From NCBI GenBank assembly GCA_018883305.1, contig VEQI01000012.1:1-20564 (forward strand): a stretch of 20,564 nucleotides of DNA. Reading direction: 5' to 3'. Of the stretch, positions 14,905-20,564 are shown piece by piece. The position numbers and the translations under genes are program-made. The notes below the pieces were generated by a model that was not told where the DNA came from, made no database searches, and saw only the letters and a list, made by a program, of their open reading frames with translations. The stretch is from Limnohabitans sp. Its GTDB lineage: Bacteria; Pseudomonadota; Gammaproteobacteria; Burkholderiales; Burkholderiaceae_C. Within the stretch, counting starts at the first letter, position 1; the number at the start of each line of letters is the position of its first letter.

Positions 14905-15619
14905 GGTCATGCGTCAGGCGCCGATTGCACGCCGCAAGCTCTACCAGGAAGTGCAGGCGCGCTTGCTGCAACGCATCACCGCTGGAGAAATTCGTCCGGG
15001 AGAGCAACTGCCTTCTGAACGTGAGCTGATGGAGTTCTACGGCGTGGGCCGGGTGGCGGTGCGTGAGGCCTTGCAGGAGCTGGCACGTTCGGGCATTGTG
15101 GAAATTTCTCATGGTGAGCGTGCACGCGTGGTGGTGCCCACGGCTCAATTGTTGATTCAACAATTGGCCGAAGGCACCCGTCACTTGTTGCGCATGCAGC
15201 CTGAAATGCTGGACCACATGAAGGACGCGCGGCTGTTTTTGGAAACCGGCATGGTGCGACTGGCTGCCCAGCGCGCCTCACCAGAGGACGTGGCGTTGCT
15301 GCACACGCGTTTGCGCCAGCACCGTGAGGTCATCTCGGATGCCTCGCATTTCATTGAGCGCGACATGCTGTTTCATCGCGAGATTGCTCGCATCTCGGGC
15401 AACCCGATCTTTCCCGCCATTGTGGAAGCGCTGTTCGGGTGGGCGAATGCGTATGACCGCTCTATTGTGCGTGCGCCCGGTGTGGAGTCGCTCACGCTGG
15501 CCGAGCACGAGCGCATTGTCCAGGCGATCGAGCAGCACAACCCCGATGCGGCCGAGCAAGCCATGCGCGATCACCTCACCCGGGCTAACGCCTTGTACCG
15601 ACATGTGCAAGAATCTTGA
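14897..15619 (+). CDS. GntR family transcriptional regulator, FadR subfamily
   Basis: 240-residue regulator. The winged helix-turn-helix (about 12-80) has LPSERELMEFYGVGRVAVREALQELARSGIVE. The C-terminal helical FCD ligand domain has a likely metal site from Asp156, His160, His204 and His226 (DMLFHREIA, LAEHERIV, AMRDHLTRA). The start is GTG 14897, overlapping the kinase end by 8 bases with GGGG upstream, or ATG 14909. As last enzyme-associated gene of the apionate operon it is the likely local repressor, released by a pathway intermediate. The inverted repeats before apnO are its candidate operators (inference). Confidence 0.9.
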   Translation: MTEVMRQAPIARRKLYQEVQARLLQRITAGEIRPGEQLPSERELMEFYGVGRVAVREALQELARSGIVEISHGERARVVVPTAQLLIQQLAEGTRHLLRMQPEMLDHMKDARLFLETGMVRLAAQRASPEDVALLHTRLRQHREVISDASHFIERDMLFHREIARISGNPIFPAIVEALFGWANAYDRSIVRAPGVESLTLAEHERIVQAIEQHNPDAAEQAMRDHLTRANALYRHVQES

Positions 15620-15620
15620 A

Positions 15621-15806
15621 ATGTCAAAACGATATGTTTCCAAAGCGCGCCTGTGGCTGCTGTGCAGCCTGGTTGGATTGTTCCCTCTCACAGGCTGTGC
15701 CGTGGTGGCCGTGGCCGACATGGCCGTGACCACCGCGGCTACCGTGGTGACCACCGGTGTGAAGGCCGCAGGCGCTGTGGTGGATGCCGTGATTCCCGGC
15801 AAATAA
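15621..15806 (+). CDS. Small lipoprotein (61 residues)
   Basis: Short protein with a basic N-terminus (MSKRYVSKAR), a hydrophobic stretch and a lipobox LTGC, giving lipidation at Cys26 and a mature part of about 36 residues. The mature part is rich in Val, Ala and Thr (AVVAVADMAVTTAATVVTTGVKAAGAVVDAV) and ends IPGK. It resembles the small lipoproteins collected as NF038104 in protein family databases (recollection, not searched). Its start is one base after the regulator stop, which suggests co-transcription. Function is unknown, and the link with sugar-acid catabolism may be only positional. Confidence 0.75.
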   Translation: MSKRYVSKARLWLLCSLVGLFPLTGCAVVAVADMAVTTAATVVTTGVKAAGAVVDAVIPGK

Positions 15807-15876
15807 ACGCCTTGATCTGTGCTGCCATGGCGCAGCCCGTGTGAGAGTGACAGCGCTTGCAGCGCACGCCTGTCAT

Positions 15877-15890
15877 TTGAGATGGATCAA
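15877..15890 (+). promoter_or_regulatory. FNR/ANR-like box 1 upstream of ompW
   Basis: TTGAG-ATGG-ATCAA matches the FNR/ANR consensus TTGAT-N4-ATCAA at 9 of 10 defined positions. It lies 104 bases before the ompW-like start, in the 187-base gap 15807-15993, which holds no gene. Confidence 0.55.
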
Positions 15891-15908
15891 ACCAGGTGTT
15901 CCCTGGGC

Positions 15909-15922
15909 TTGATGGGTGTCAA
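15909..15922 (+). promoter_or_regulatory. FNR/ANR-like box 2 upstream of ompW
   Basis: TTGAT-GGGT-GTCAA matches the same consensus at 9 of 10 defined positions and is centred 32 bases (about three helical turns) downstream of box 1. A CAATAC at 15947-15952 could serve as the -10 of a class II FNR promoter with this box near -41 to -43. A small hairpin-like repeat (GATGGG 15911, CCCATC 15928) overlaps it. Confidence 0.5.
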
Positions 15923-15993
15923 TACGGCCCATCCCTTCTCGTCGTCCAATACTTCCAAGGGAATTGGCCCGATATTCGAAGGAAGAGAGCACG

Positions 15994-16605
15994 ATGATGA
16001 AGAAAAAATATGTGATGTTGGCAGCCGCTGTGGCTGCGATGGTGGCTGGTCAGTCCATGGCCCAGGAAAACCCCTGGCTGGTTCGTTTCCGTGCGGTGCA
16101 GCTGGGTATGGCCAATGAGCGCAGTGCGGACCTCGAGGCAGCCCTGCCTGGCGTGGGCTCCAATGACAAAGTCATTGGCGAAGTGGATGTGTCCTACTTT
16201 TTCACGCCCAACATCGCGGCTGAATTGATCTTGACCGTGCCGCAACAGCAGATCGTGCGTGCCAATTCGGGTCAGCTGGGCACGTTCGTGCATCTGCCCC
16301 CGACGTTGAACCTGCAGTACCACTTCACGGGCCTGCAAGGCTTCAAGCCTTATGTGGGCGCAGGTGTGAATTACACCAAGATTTCCAGCGTGGACATTGC
16401 TGGGGGTGCTGGCGATCTCAAGAGCAGCAGCACGGGGGCTTCTCTTCAGGCAGGCCTGGACATTCCGCTCGACAAGAAGTGGTCGATCAACATGGACGTG
16501 AAAAAGGTCTATATCAAGTCGGACGTATTTGTGGGCGGTGTGAACAAAGGCACCCTCAAGCTCGATCCCACGTTGTTCGGTGTGGGCCTGGGCTACCGCT
16601 TCTGA
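15994..16605 (+). CDS. ompW: OmpW family outer membrane protein
   Basis: 203-residue small beta-barrel porin. The signal peptide MMKKKYVMLAAAVAAMVAGQSMA is probably cleaved before QENPW. OmpW features include WLVRFRAVQLGMANE near the start, DVSYFFTPNIAAELILTVPQQQ, LPPTLNLQYHF, FKPYVGAGVNYTKIS, the amphipathic strand KKWSINMDVKKVYIK and the final LDPTLFGVGLGYRF with terminal Phe. The ATG at 15994 is preceded by AAGGAAGAGA. OmpW proteins form an eight-stranded barrel with a hydrophobic channel and are often induced at low oxygen, which fits the two FNR-like boxes upstream. A clear terminator follows. Confidence 0.9.
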   Translation: MMKKKYVMLAAAVAAMVAGQSMAQENPWLVRFRAVQLGMANERSADLEAALPGVGSNDKVIGEVDVSYFFTPNIAAELILTVPQQQIVRANSGQLGTFVHLPPTLNLQYHFTGLQGFKPYVGAGVNYTKISSVDIAGGAGDLKSSSTGASLQAGLDIPLDKKWSINMDVKKVYIKSDVFVGGVNKGTLKLDPTLFGVGLGYRF

Positions 16606-16627
16606 TCACTGTTTTTCAGTGTGATTC

Positions 16628-16654
16628 AAACCCCGCCTCGTGCGGGGTTTTTTT
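16628..16654 (+). terminator. Intrinsic terminator after ompW
   Basis: AAACCCCGC (16628-16636), loop CTCGT, GCGGGGTTT (16642-16650) and further T's to 16654. Nine-base perfect stem plus a T-run, 22 bases after the ompW stop. Confidence 0.9.
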
Positions 16655-16749
16655 GTGGTCATCCAGCATTCAGAGGTCGCTGTGCGAAAGTCATGAACGC
16701 CCAAGTCGTGATCCTTTAAACTTGTTTTGATGACAAACAGGGTAGAACT

Positions 16750-18531
16750 TTGAAAGTAGTTCAAAAGTTTCAGTGGGTGTGCTGCCTGAGCACGTGCATG
16801 ACGCTGGCCAGTGCGGGAGAGTTCACACTGGAGAATGGCGCTGCAGGTCGATACAACCTTCACCTGACCGTGGGCACGCAGTTGCGCGCCACGGACCCCG
16901 GGGTGGACCAGTATGGGGCGATTCTCAGCCGGGTGGTGACGGGGGTGCCCACCGGCAAGTTATCCGGTTTCACTGGCGGTTCAGATCTGAACTATGAAAA
17001 GGGCAAGCCGATCTCCACCGTGCTCAAGGCCGGATTCGATGTGGATCTGAGAAAAGACAACTGGGGTGTGTTTGTCAGTGGCCTGGCTTGGCACGACCTG
17101 GAGCAAGGCCAGCGCGCGGTGCGGTATGGCAACTACGCCAATCATTTCACGCCCAACACGCCTTTGTCAGATGCGGGCTTCAGCACGAGTGCCAAATTCA
17201 GTGGCGTGCAACTGCGCGAGGTGTATGCGCACGGGCTGAGTCATTGGGGTGAAAGTGTCAAGCTGCAAACCCGTGTGGGGCGGCAGCTGCTGGACTGGGG
17301 CGGGGCGCAATTGACCCCAGGGGGGCTCAACGCGGCCATTCATGCGGTGGATTACGCGGCAGCTGTGCGGCCTGGGGCCTTGCCCGGCGAGAGCAAGTTG
17401 CCGCTGGGGATGGTCCACTTCAAGCTGAGCAACCACACGTCCTGGCAGTACGAAGGCTATTTGGCGCTGGAGTCTCGCAAGAACGAAATTCCGGGGTGTG
17501 GCACCTACTTTGATGTGTCCGCGTACTCACCGCAGGGGTGTAACTTCACGGCGGTAGGCAACGGGACCGAGCAGGCGTTTTACAACGCGGGTGCCTACAT
17601 TCATCGCAACCCGGATGTGGATGCCTCTGGCCAACACGGTGGCTTGGCCGCCGCTTACACCACGGATTCCAAATCCACCCTTTGGAAGTGGTATGTGCTG
17701 GATGTGGCCGCCAACCTGCCTACGCTGCGCATCACCCTCAACAGCTTGCCGTTTGGAACGCCGTTGCGTGGCAATTACGCCAACCTCTATCTGGATCACA
17801 CGCGCGTCTACGGGATGAGTGTGCAATCGCAACTCTCTGCCTCGGACAAAGTTTTTGGTGAGTTGACCTTGCGCCCAGACCAGGTGATCAGCTACAACGC
17901 CTCAGATTTGGTGACAGCATTTTTGCTGGGCAGTGGGGCGCTTGCAGAAAATCGCTCGACCAAAAGCGTGCCCGTGGGCGGTACCTACGATGCCTATGAG
18001 CGCTTCAAGGTGTTCACGGGTAGCCTGGGCGCCAACAAGCAAACCGCTGGCGTGTTGGGTGCAAACCGTTCGATCATGATCGGTGAGTGGGCTTTCAGCC
18101 ACGTGGTGGGTTTGCCTGGTACCGACGTGGTGAGATTTGGTCGTCCCATTGCCTACGGGAATGCCGGCTACACCAAGGCCGATGGCAGCTACGCCGCCTG
18201 CACGACAGACACGGTGCCCGGAAAAACTTGTACAGCTGATGGCTATGTGACCCGGACCGCTTCCAGTTTCCGTGCCTATGCGGCCTTGAGTTATGCCAAT
18301 CTGCTGGACAACGCTGTGGTGACGCCCTCCTTGGCGCTCACCCTGGATCTGAGTGGCTACTCCTTTGATGGACTGGTGTCACAAGGACGCCGTCTCGTGC
18401 GTCCAGGTGTGCGTGTGGAGTGGGCCCAGTCACGCTATGTGGAGTACCAGTACAACCGTTTCAGCGGTGGCGCCTACAACCTGGTGGCGGATCGCGACTT
18501 TCATGCTCTGGTGGCGGGTGTACGCTTTTGA
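16750..18531 (+). CDS. DUF1302 family outer membrane protein
   Basis: 593-residue secreted protein. The start is a TTG at 16750 with AGGG 7 bases upstream. It is chosen because it yields a full signal peptide (MKVVQKFQWVCCLSTCMTLASA) and no ATG fits. DUF1302 character is seen in FTLENGAAGRYNLHLTVGTQLRATDP, VLKAGFDVDLRKDNWGVFVSG, QLREVYAHGLSHWG, RVGRQLLDWGGAQLTPGGLNAAIHAVDYAAAVRPGA and the C-terminal beta-barrel end NLVADRDFHALVAGVRF with terminal Phe. Two cysteine pairs occur in the middle and late regions. The family is predicted to form outer-membrane channels for hydrophobic or aromatic substrates, but no function is established. Its 3' end faces the FAH-family gene. Confidence 0.85.
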   Translation: MKVVQKFQWVCCLSTCMTLASAGEFTLENGAAGRYNLHLTVGTQLRATDPGVDQYGAILSRVVTGVPTGKLSGFTGGSDLNYEKGKPISTVLKAGFDVDLRKDNWGVFVSGLAWHDLEQGQRAVRYGNYANHFTPNTPLSDAGFSTSAKFSGVQLREVYAHGLSHWGESVKLQTRVGRQLLDWGGAQLTPGGLNAAIHAVDYAAAVRPGALPGESKLPLGMVHFKLSNHTSWQYEGYLALESRKNEIPGCGTYFDVSAYSPQGCNFTAVGNGTEQAFYNAGAYIHRNPDVDASGQHGGLAAAYTTDSKSTLWKWYVLDVAANLPTLRITLNSLPFGTPLRGNYANLYLDHTRVYGMSVQSQLSASDKVFGELTLRPDQVISYNASDLVTAFLLGSGALAENRSTKSVPVGGTYDAYERFKVFTGSLGANKQTAGVLGANRSIMIGEWAFSHVVGLPGTDVVRFGRPIAYGNAGYTKADGSYAACTTDTVPGKTCTADGYVTRTASSFRAYAALSYANLLDNAVVTPSLALTLDLSGYSFDGLVSQGRRLVRPGVRVEWAQSRYVEYQYNRFSGGAYNLVADRDFHALVAGVRF

Positions 18532-18549
18532 GAGGTGTCACCGCACCTC
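18532..18549. other. Hairpin filling the convergent intergenic gap
   Basis: GAGGTGT-CACC-GCACCTC forms a 7-bp stem (one G-U pair) that begins directly after the DUF1302 stop codon and ends 3 bases before the stop of the opposing gene. No T-run on either strand, so it is a weak bidirectional terminator candidate at best. Confidence 0.3.
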
Positions 18550-18552
18550 GCG

Positions 18553-19491
18553 TCAACCGATGTGCGTGACCAATGACCCCATGCCCGTGACCTCCACGCG
18601 CACCGTGTCCCCACGCTTTAACCACACCGGGGGCGTACGGAACGCCCCAATGCCTGCCGGCGTACCCGTGGCCAACACATCGCCCGGCTCCAGTGTCATG
18701 TACTGGCTGATGTAGTGGATGAGTTGCGCCACTGGAAACAGCATGTCATGCGTGTTGGCTTCCTGCATGGGTTGCTCGTTTACCCAGCTGCGGACCCACA
18801 GGTTTTGCGGATCGGGGACATCGGCGGCGTCCAGCAGAAGCGGACCCAGCGGGCAGAAGCCATCCATGCTTTTGGCGAATGTGGTTTGCGCAGGGTTGAC
18901 GTCAAACTGGAATTCCCGCGCGCTCAGGTCATTGAGGCAGCAGTACGCAGCCACATGATGCAATGCGTCTTCGCGTGAGACAGCGTGGGCATGGCTGCCA
19001 ATCACCACGGCCAGCTCGGCTTCGAAGTCCATTTTTTGGACATCGGCAGGCACGGGCACGGTGGCATCCGGATCGCACACGGAAGAGGGCAGCTTGGAGA
19101 TGATGCGCGGCTTCTCGAAGGGCTGCACGCCGGTTTCCTTGGCATGGTCGGCGTAGTTGCGTCCAATGGCCACGATCTTGCCTGGGCGTGCCAGCGGGGC
19201 ATGCAGTTGAACAGAGGTCAGAGCACGCGTAGTGCGTTGAGTGAGTCCGGGCCCCAGCGATTGACGCAGCGCGGCACGCGCAGGTGCACCGGCTTGCAAC
19301 CAGCGCATCCAGCCACGCGCTGCAGGAGTCAGTCCGTGCGCATGCAATGACTTCAACACGGAGTCGGGAACGGTCAGGGCGGCGATATCGTCATCGATGT
19401 CCAGCACGTGCCCGTCCATCAGCAAGCCGGCCCGGCGAACGCCACCGGCCAGGCTGAAGCTCACGCCTTGAAATGTGTCTAAGCGGCTCAT
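18553..19491 (-). CDS. Fumarylacetoacetate hydrolase (FAH) family protein
   Basis: 312-residue enzyme with an N-terminal accessory domain (about 1-95) and the FAH fold (about 103-312). Conserved features are IVAIGRNYADHAKE, the metal ligands Glu157 and Glu159 in DFEAELAVVIG with Asp188 in LNDLSARE, the catalytic-region lysine in FAKSMDGFCPLGP and the C-terminal LEPGDVLATGTPAGIG. Family members hydrolyse acylpyruvates, decarboxylate or isomerise oxo-acids, or hydrate 2-oxo-pentenoates; the specific reaction here is unknown. The ATG at 19491 overlaps the tauD-like stop by 4 bases and has AGGAG 8 bases upstream. The ORF is open farther upstream, but those starts lie within tauD. Confidence 0.88.
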   Translation of the reverse strand: MSRLDTFQGVSFSLAGGVRRAGLLMDGHVLDIDDDIAALTVPDSVLKSLHAHGLTPAARGWMRWLQAGAPARAALRQSLGPGLTQRTTRALTSVQLHAPLARPGKIVAIGRNYADHAKETGVQPFEKPRIISKLPSSVCDPDATVPVPADVQKMDFEAELAVVIGSHAHAVSREDALHHVAAYCCLNDLSAREFQFDVNPAQTTFAKSMDGFCPLGPLLLDAADVPDPQNLWVRSWVNEQPMQEANTHDMLFPVAQLIHYISQYMTLEPGDVLATGTPAGIGAFRTPPVWLKRGDTVRVEVTGMGSLVTHIG

Positions 19492-20417
19492 GCGTAGGCT
19501 CCTTGCAGGGAGGGGAGAGACATGGCCGGTTTGGCGCTGCCGTCCGCATTGAAAAACAGATCGGCCATGACCTGGCAGCGCTTGATGAGGCGCGGCTCTT
19601 GCGGTGTGTAATCTGCCACGGCATTGTGGATAGTGCCCAGGTTGTCCCACATCAACACATCGCCTTCGCTCCAGCGGTGTCGGTAGCGGTATTGGTCTTG
19701 CAACTGGTGCGCAAACAAATAGTCAAGGGTGCGGGCGCTTTCTTCCTCGGACATCTCGTTGATGCGAATGGCATAGCCAGGGTTGGCGTACAGCACGGGC
19801 TCGCGGGTGATGGGGTGTGTCAGCACCACGGGATGCGACACCGGCGGCTTGGCGGCGCGCTGTGCGTCTGTCAGGGGCTTGCGGGTGCTGCCGGGCTGGC
19901 TTCGCATCTTGTCCCAGAACTTGGCGAAATCGTGCAGGGCCGTGGTGCCCTGGATTTTTTGTTTCCACTCGGGGCTGAGGCCGCGGTACGCCGCGTGCAT
20001 GTCGCAGAACTCGGTACAGCCCAGCGGCTCACCGTTGCGCACGGGGATGCGCATGCCGTAGAGGACATTGCTGAACGCAATGGTCTTGCTGTAGGACATG
20101 TCAGTGTGCCAGTCTTGACCGGCGTCCGACAGGCCCAAGGGCTTGCCGTTCTCGACGATGTTGGACAGTGTCATCACTTCAGGATGCTCGGCATCCTGAT
20201 ACGCGCCGGCGACATTGATCTCCAGCGTGCCAAAGTTGGCGGAAAAATCACGCAACTGGCGTGGCGTGAGTTGCTGGTTGGGATAGCAAAGCACGCCATG
20301 GCGACCCAGGGCAGCGATGAGCAGCAGCCGATCGGGGGGAGACAAGGGCTGGGACAAATCCAGACCCAGGACACGGGCGCCCAGGCCTTCTACGTGGGGT
20401 TCTATGCGAATGGTCAT
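19488..20417 (-). CDS. TauD/TfdA family Fe(II)/2-oxoglutarate-dependent dioxygenase
   Basis: 309-residue hydroxylase. Iron ligands His104 and Asp106 lie in the motif DWHTDMSY, and the distal His264 in GTIHNAVADY. The 2-oxoglutarate-binding arginine is Arg276 or Arg280 in PRLIKR. This arrangement matches TauD (taurine) and TfdA (2,4-dichlorophenoxyacetate) dioxygenases, but it is longer (283-287 residues for those), with extra residues in the middle (about 145-195). The substrate cannot be read from sequence: taurine, phenoxyacetates, other ethers and sulfate esters are all possible. GGAG precedes the ATG by 7 bases. It is coupled to the FAH-family gene and lies 26 bases from an iron-alcohol-dehydrogenase gene, suggesting one catabolic unit. 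Confidence 0.88.
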   Translation of the reverse strand: MTIRIEPHVEGLGARVLGLDLSQPLSPPDRLLLIAALGRHGVLCYPNQQLTPRQLRDFSANFGTLEINVAGAYQDAEHPEVMTLSNIVENGKPLGLSDAGQDWHTDMSYSKTIAFSNVLYGMRIPVRNGEPLGCTEFCDMHAAYRGLSPEWKQKIQGTTALHDFAKFWDKMRSQPGSTRKPLTDAQRAAKPPVSHPVVLTHPITREPVLYANPGYAIRINEMSEEESARTLDYLFAHQLQDQYRYRHRWSEGDVLMWDNLGTIHNAVADYTPQEPRLIKRCQVMADLFFNADGSAKPAMSLPSLQGAYA

Positions 20418-20443
20418 GATGCGCTCCGAGGAGAAATGGTGTG

Positions 20444-20564
20444 TCAGTAGGCGTGCTCAAGCAAAGCCAGAATCTCGGCCGGATCGGTGACCGAGCGAGG
20501 ATTGAAATACAGGCCGCGTTCGCCCATGACTTTGTGTGCAACGGCGGGCAACTGGGCCGGGGAC
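20444..20564 (-). CDS. Iron-containing alcohol dehydrogenase / maleylacetate reductase-like, C-terminal fragment
   Basis: The last 39 full codons of a gene running in from the right edge, ending with TGA at 20444-20446. The visible residues include VMGERGLYFNPRSVTD and end PAEILALLEHAY. The NPR-x-VT and ALLxxAY endings are typical of group III iron-dependent alcohol dehydrogenases, a family that includes maleylacetate reductases. The catalytic domain is outside the window, so substrate and exact family remain open. It is upstream of, and probably co-transcribed with, the TauD-like and FAH-like genes. Confidence 0.65.
   Translation of the reverse strand, partial: SPAQLPAVAHKVMGERGLYFNPRSVTDPAEILALLEHAY

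Noticed and set aside
13324..14910. Long minus-strand open frame (528 codons) opposite the kinase gene
   Set aside because: It is an antisense shadow of high-GC coding DNA; its protein is low-complexity (His, Arg and Gln rich) and shows no domain, while the + strand encodes a clear DUF1537 kinase.
15848..15875. Nested hairpins (TGACAG / CTGTCA around GCGCT-TGC-AGCGC) after the small lipoprotein gene
   Set aside because: No T-run and short arms; too weak to call a terminator.

Overview
The window looks like chromosomal DNA of a high-GC betaproteobacterium, most likely Burkholderiales (Comamonadaceae-like). This is inferred from the Pst-Pho gene order, the TRAP, DUF1302 and OmpW gene content and the general protein style. 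It is a family-level guess, not a species call. Coding density is high. I see no tRNA, rRNA, insertion sequence, CRISPR array or phage gene.

Layout on the + strand. (1) 1-2940 is the end of a phosphate-uptake operon: pstA (5' partial), pstB, phoU, phoB. The usual sensor kinase gene phoR does not follow phoB. (2) 3117-4874 encodes an IlvD/Edd-family dehydratase that looks like a sugar-acid (arabinonate-type) dehydratase. A perfect 10-bp hairpin lies in front of it. (3) 4921-6309 is rmuC. (4) 6397-8357 is a translationally coupled pair: a 3-hydroxyisobutyrate-dehydrogenase-like reductase and an isocitrate/isopropylmalate-dehydrogenase-family enzyme, substrates unknown. (5) 8486-15806 is the centre of the window: a probable D-apionate catabolic operon. 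It holds apnO (D-apionate oxidoisomerase), a complete TRAP transporter (dctP, dctQ, dctM), a RuBisCO-like protein, a DUF1537-family kinase, a GntR/FadR-type regulator and a tiny lipoprotein. (6) 15994-16605 is an OmpW-family porin behind two FNR/ANR-like boxes, with a good intrinsic terminator. (7) 16750-18531 is a DUF1302 outer-membrane protein.

On the - strand, converging on DUF1302, is a gene row read from right to left: the C-terminal end of an iron-containing alcohol dehydrogenase, a TauD/TfdA-family dioxygenase and a fumarylacetoacetate-hydrolase-family enzyme. The last two overlap by 4 bases.

How the main operon should work (inference from family knowledge). The TRAP system imports a branched sugar acid. 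ApnO oxidises and rearranges it to 3-oxo-isoapionate. The DUF1537 kinase phosphorylates it. The RuBisCO-like protein then decarboxylates it (OiaC type) or splits it to 3-phosphoglycerate plus glycolate (OiaT type). No apiose dehydrogenase or apionolactonase gene is present, so apionate itself may be the imported substrate. A sigma70-like promoter with a perfect 11-bp inverted repeat across its spacer and start region precedes apnO and is the obvious control point for the GntR protein.
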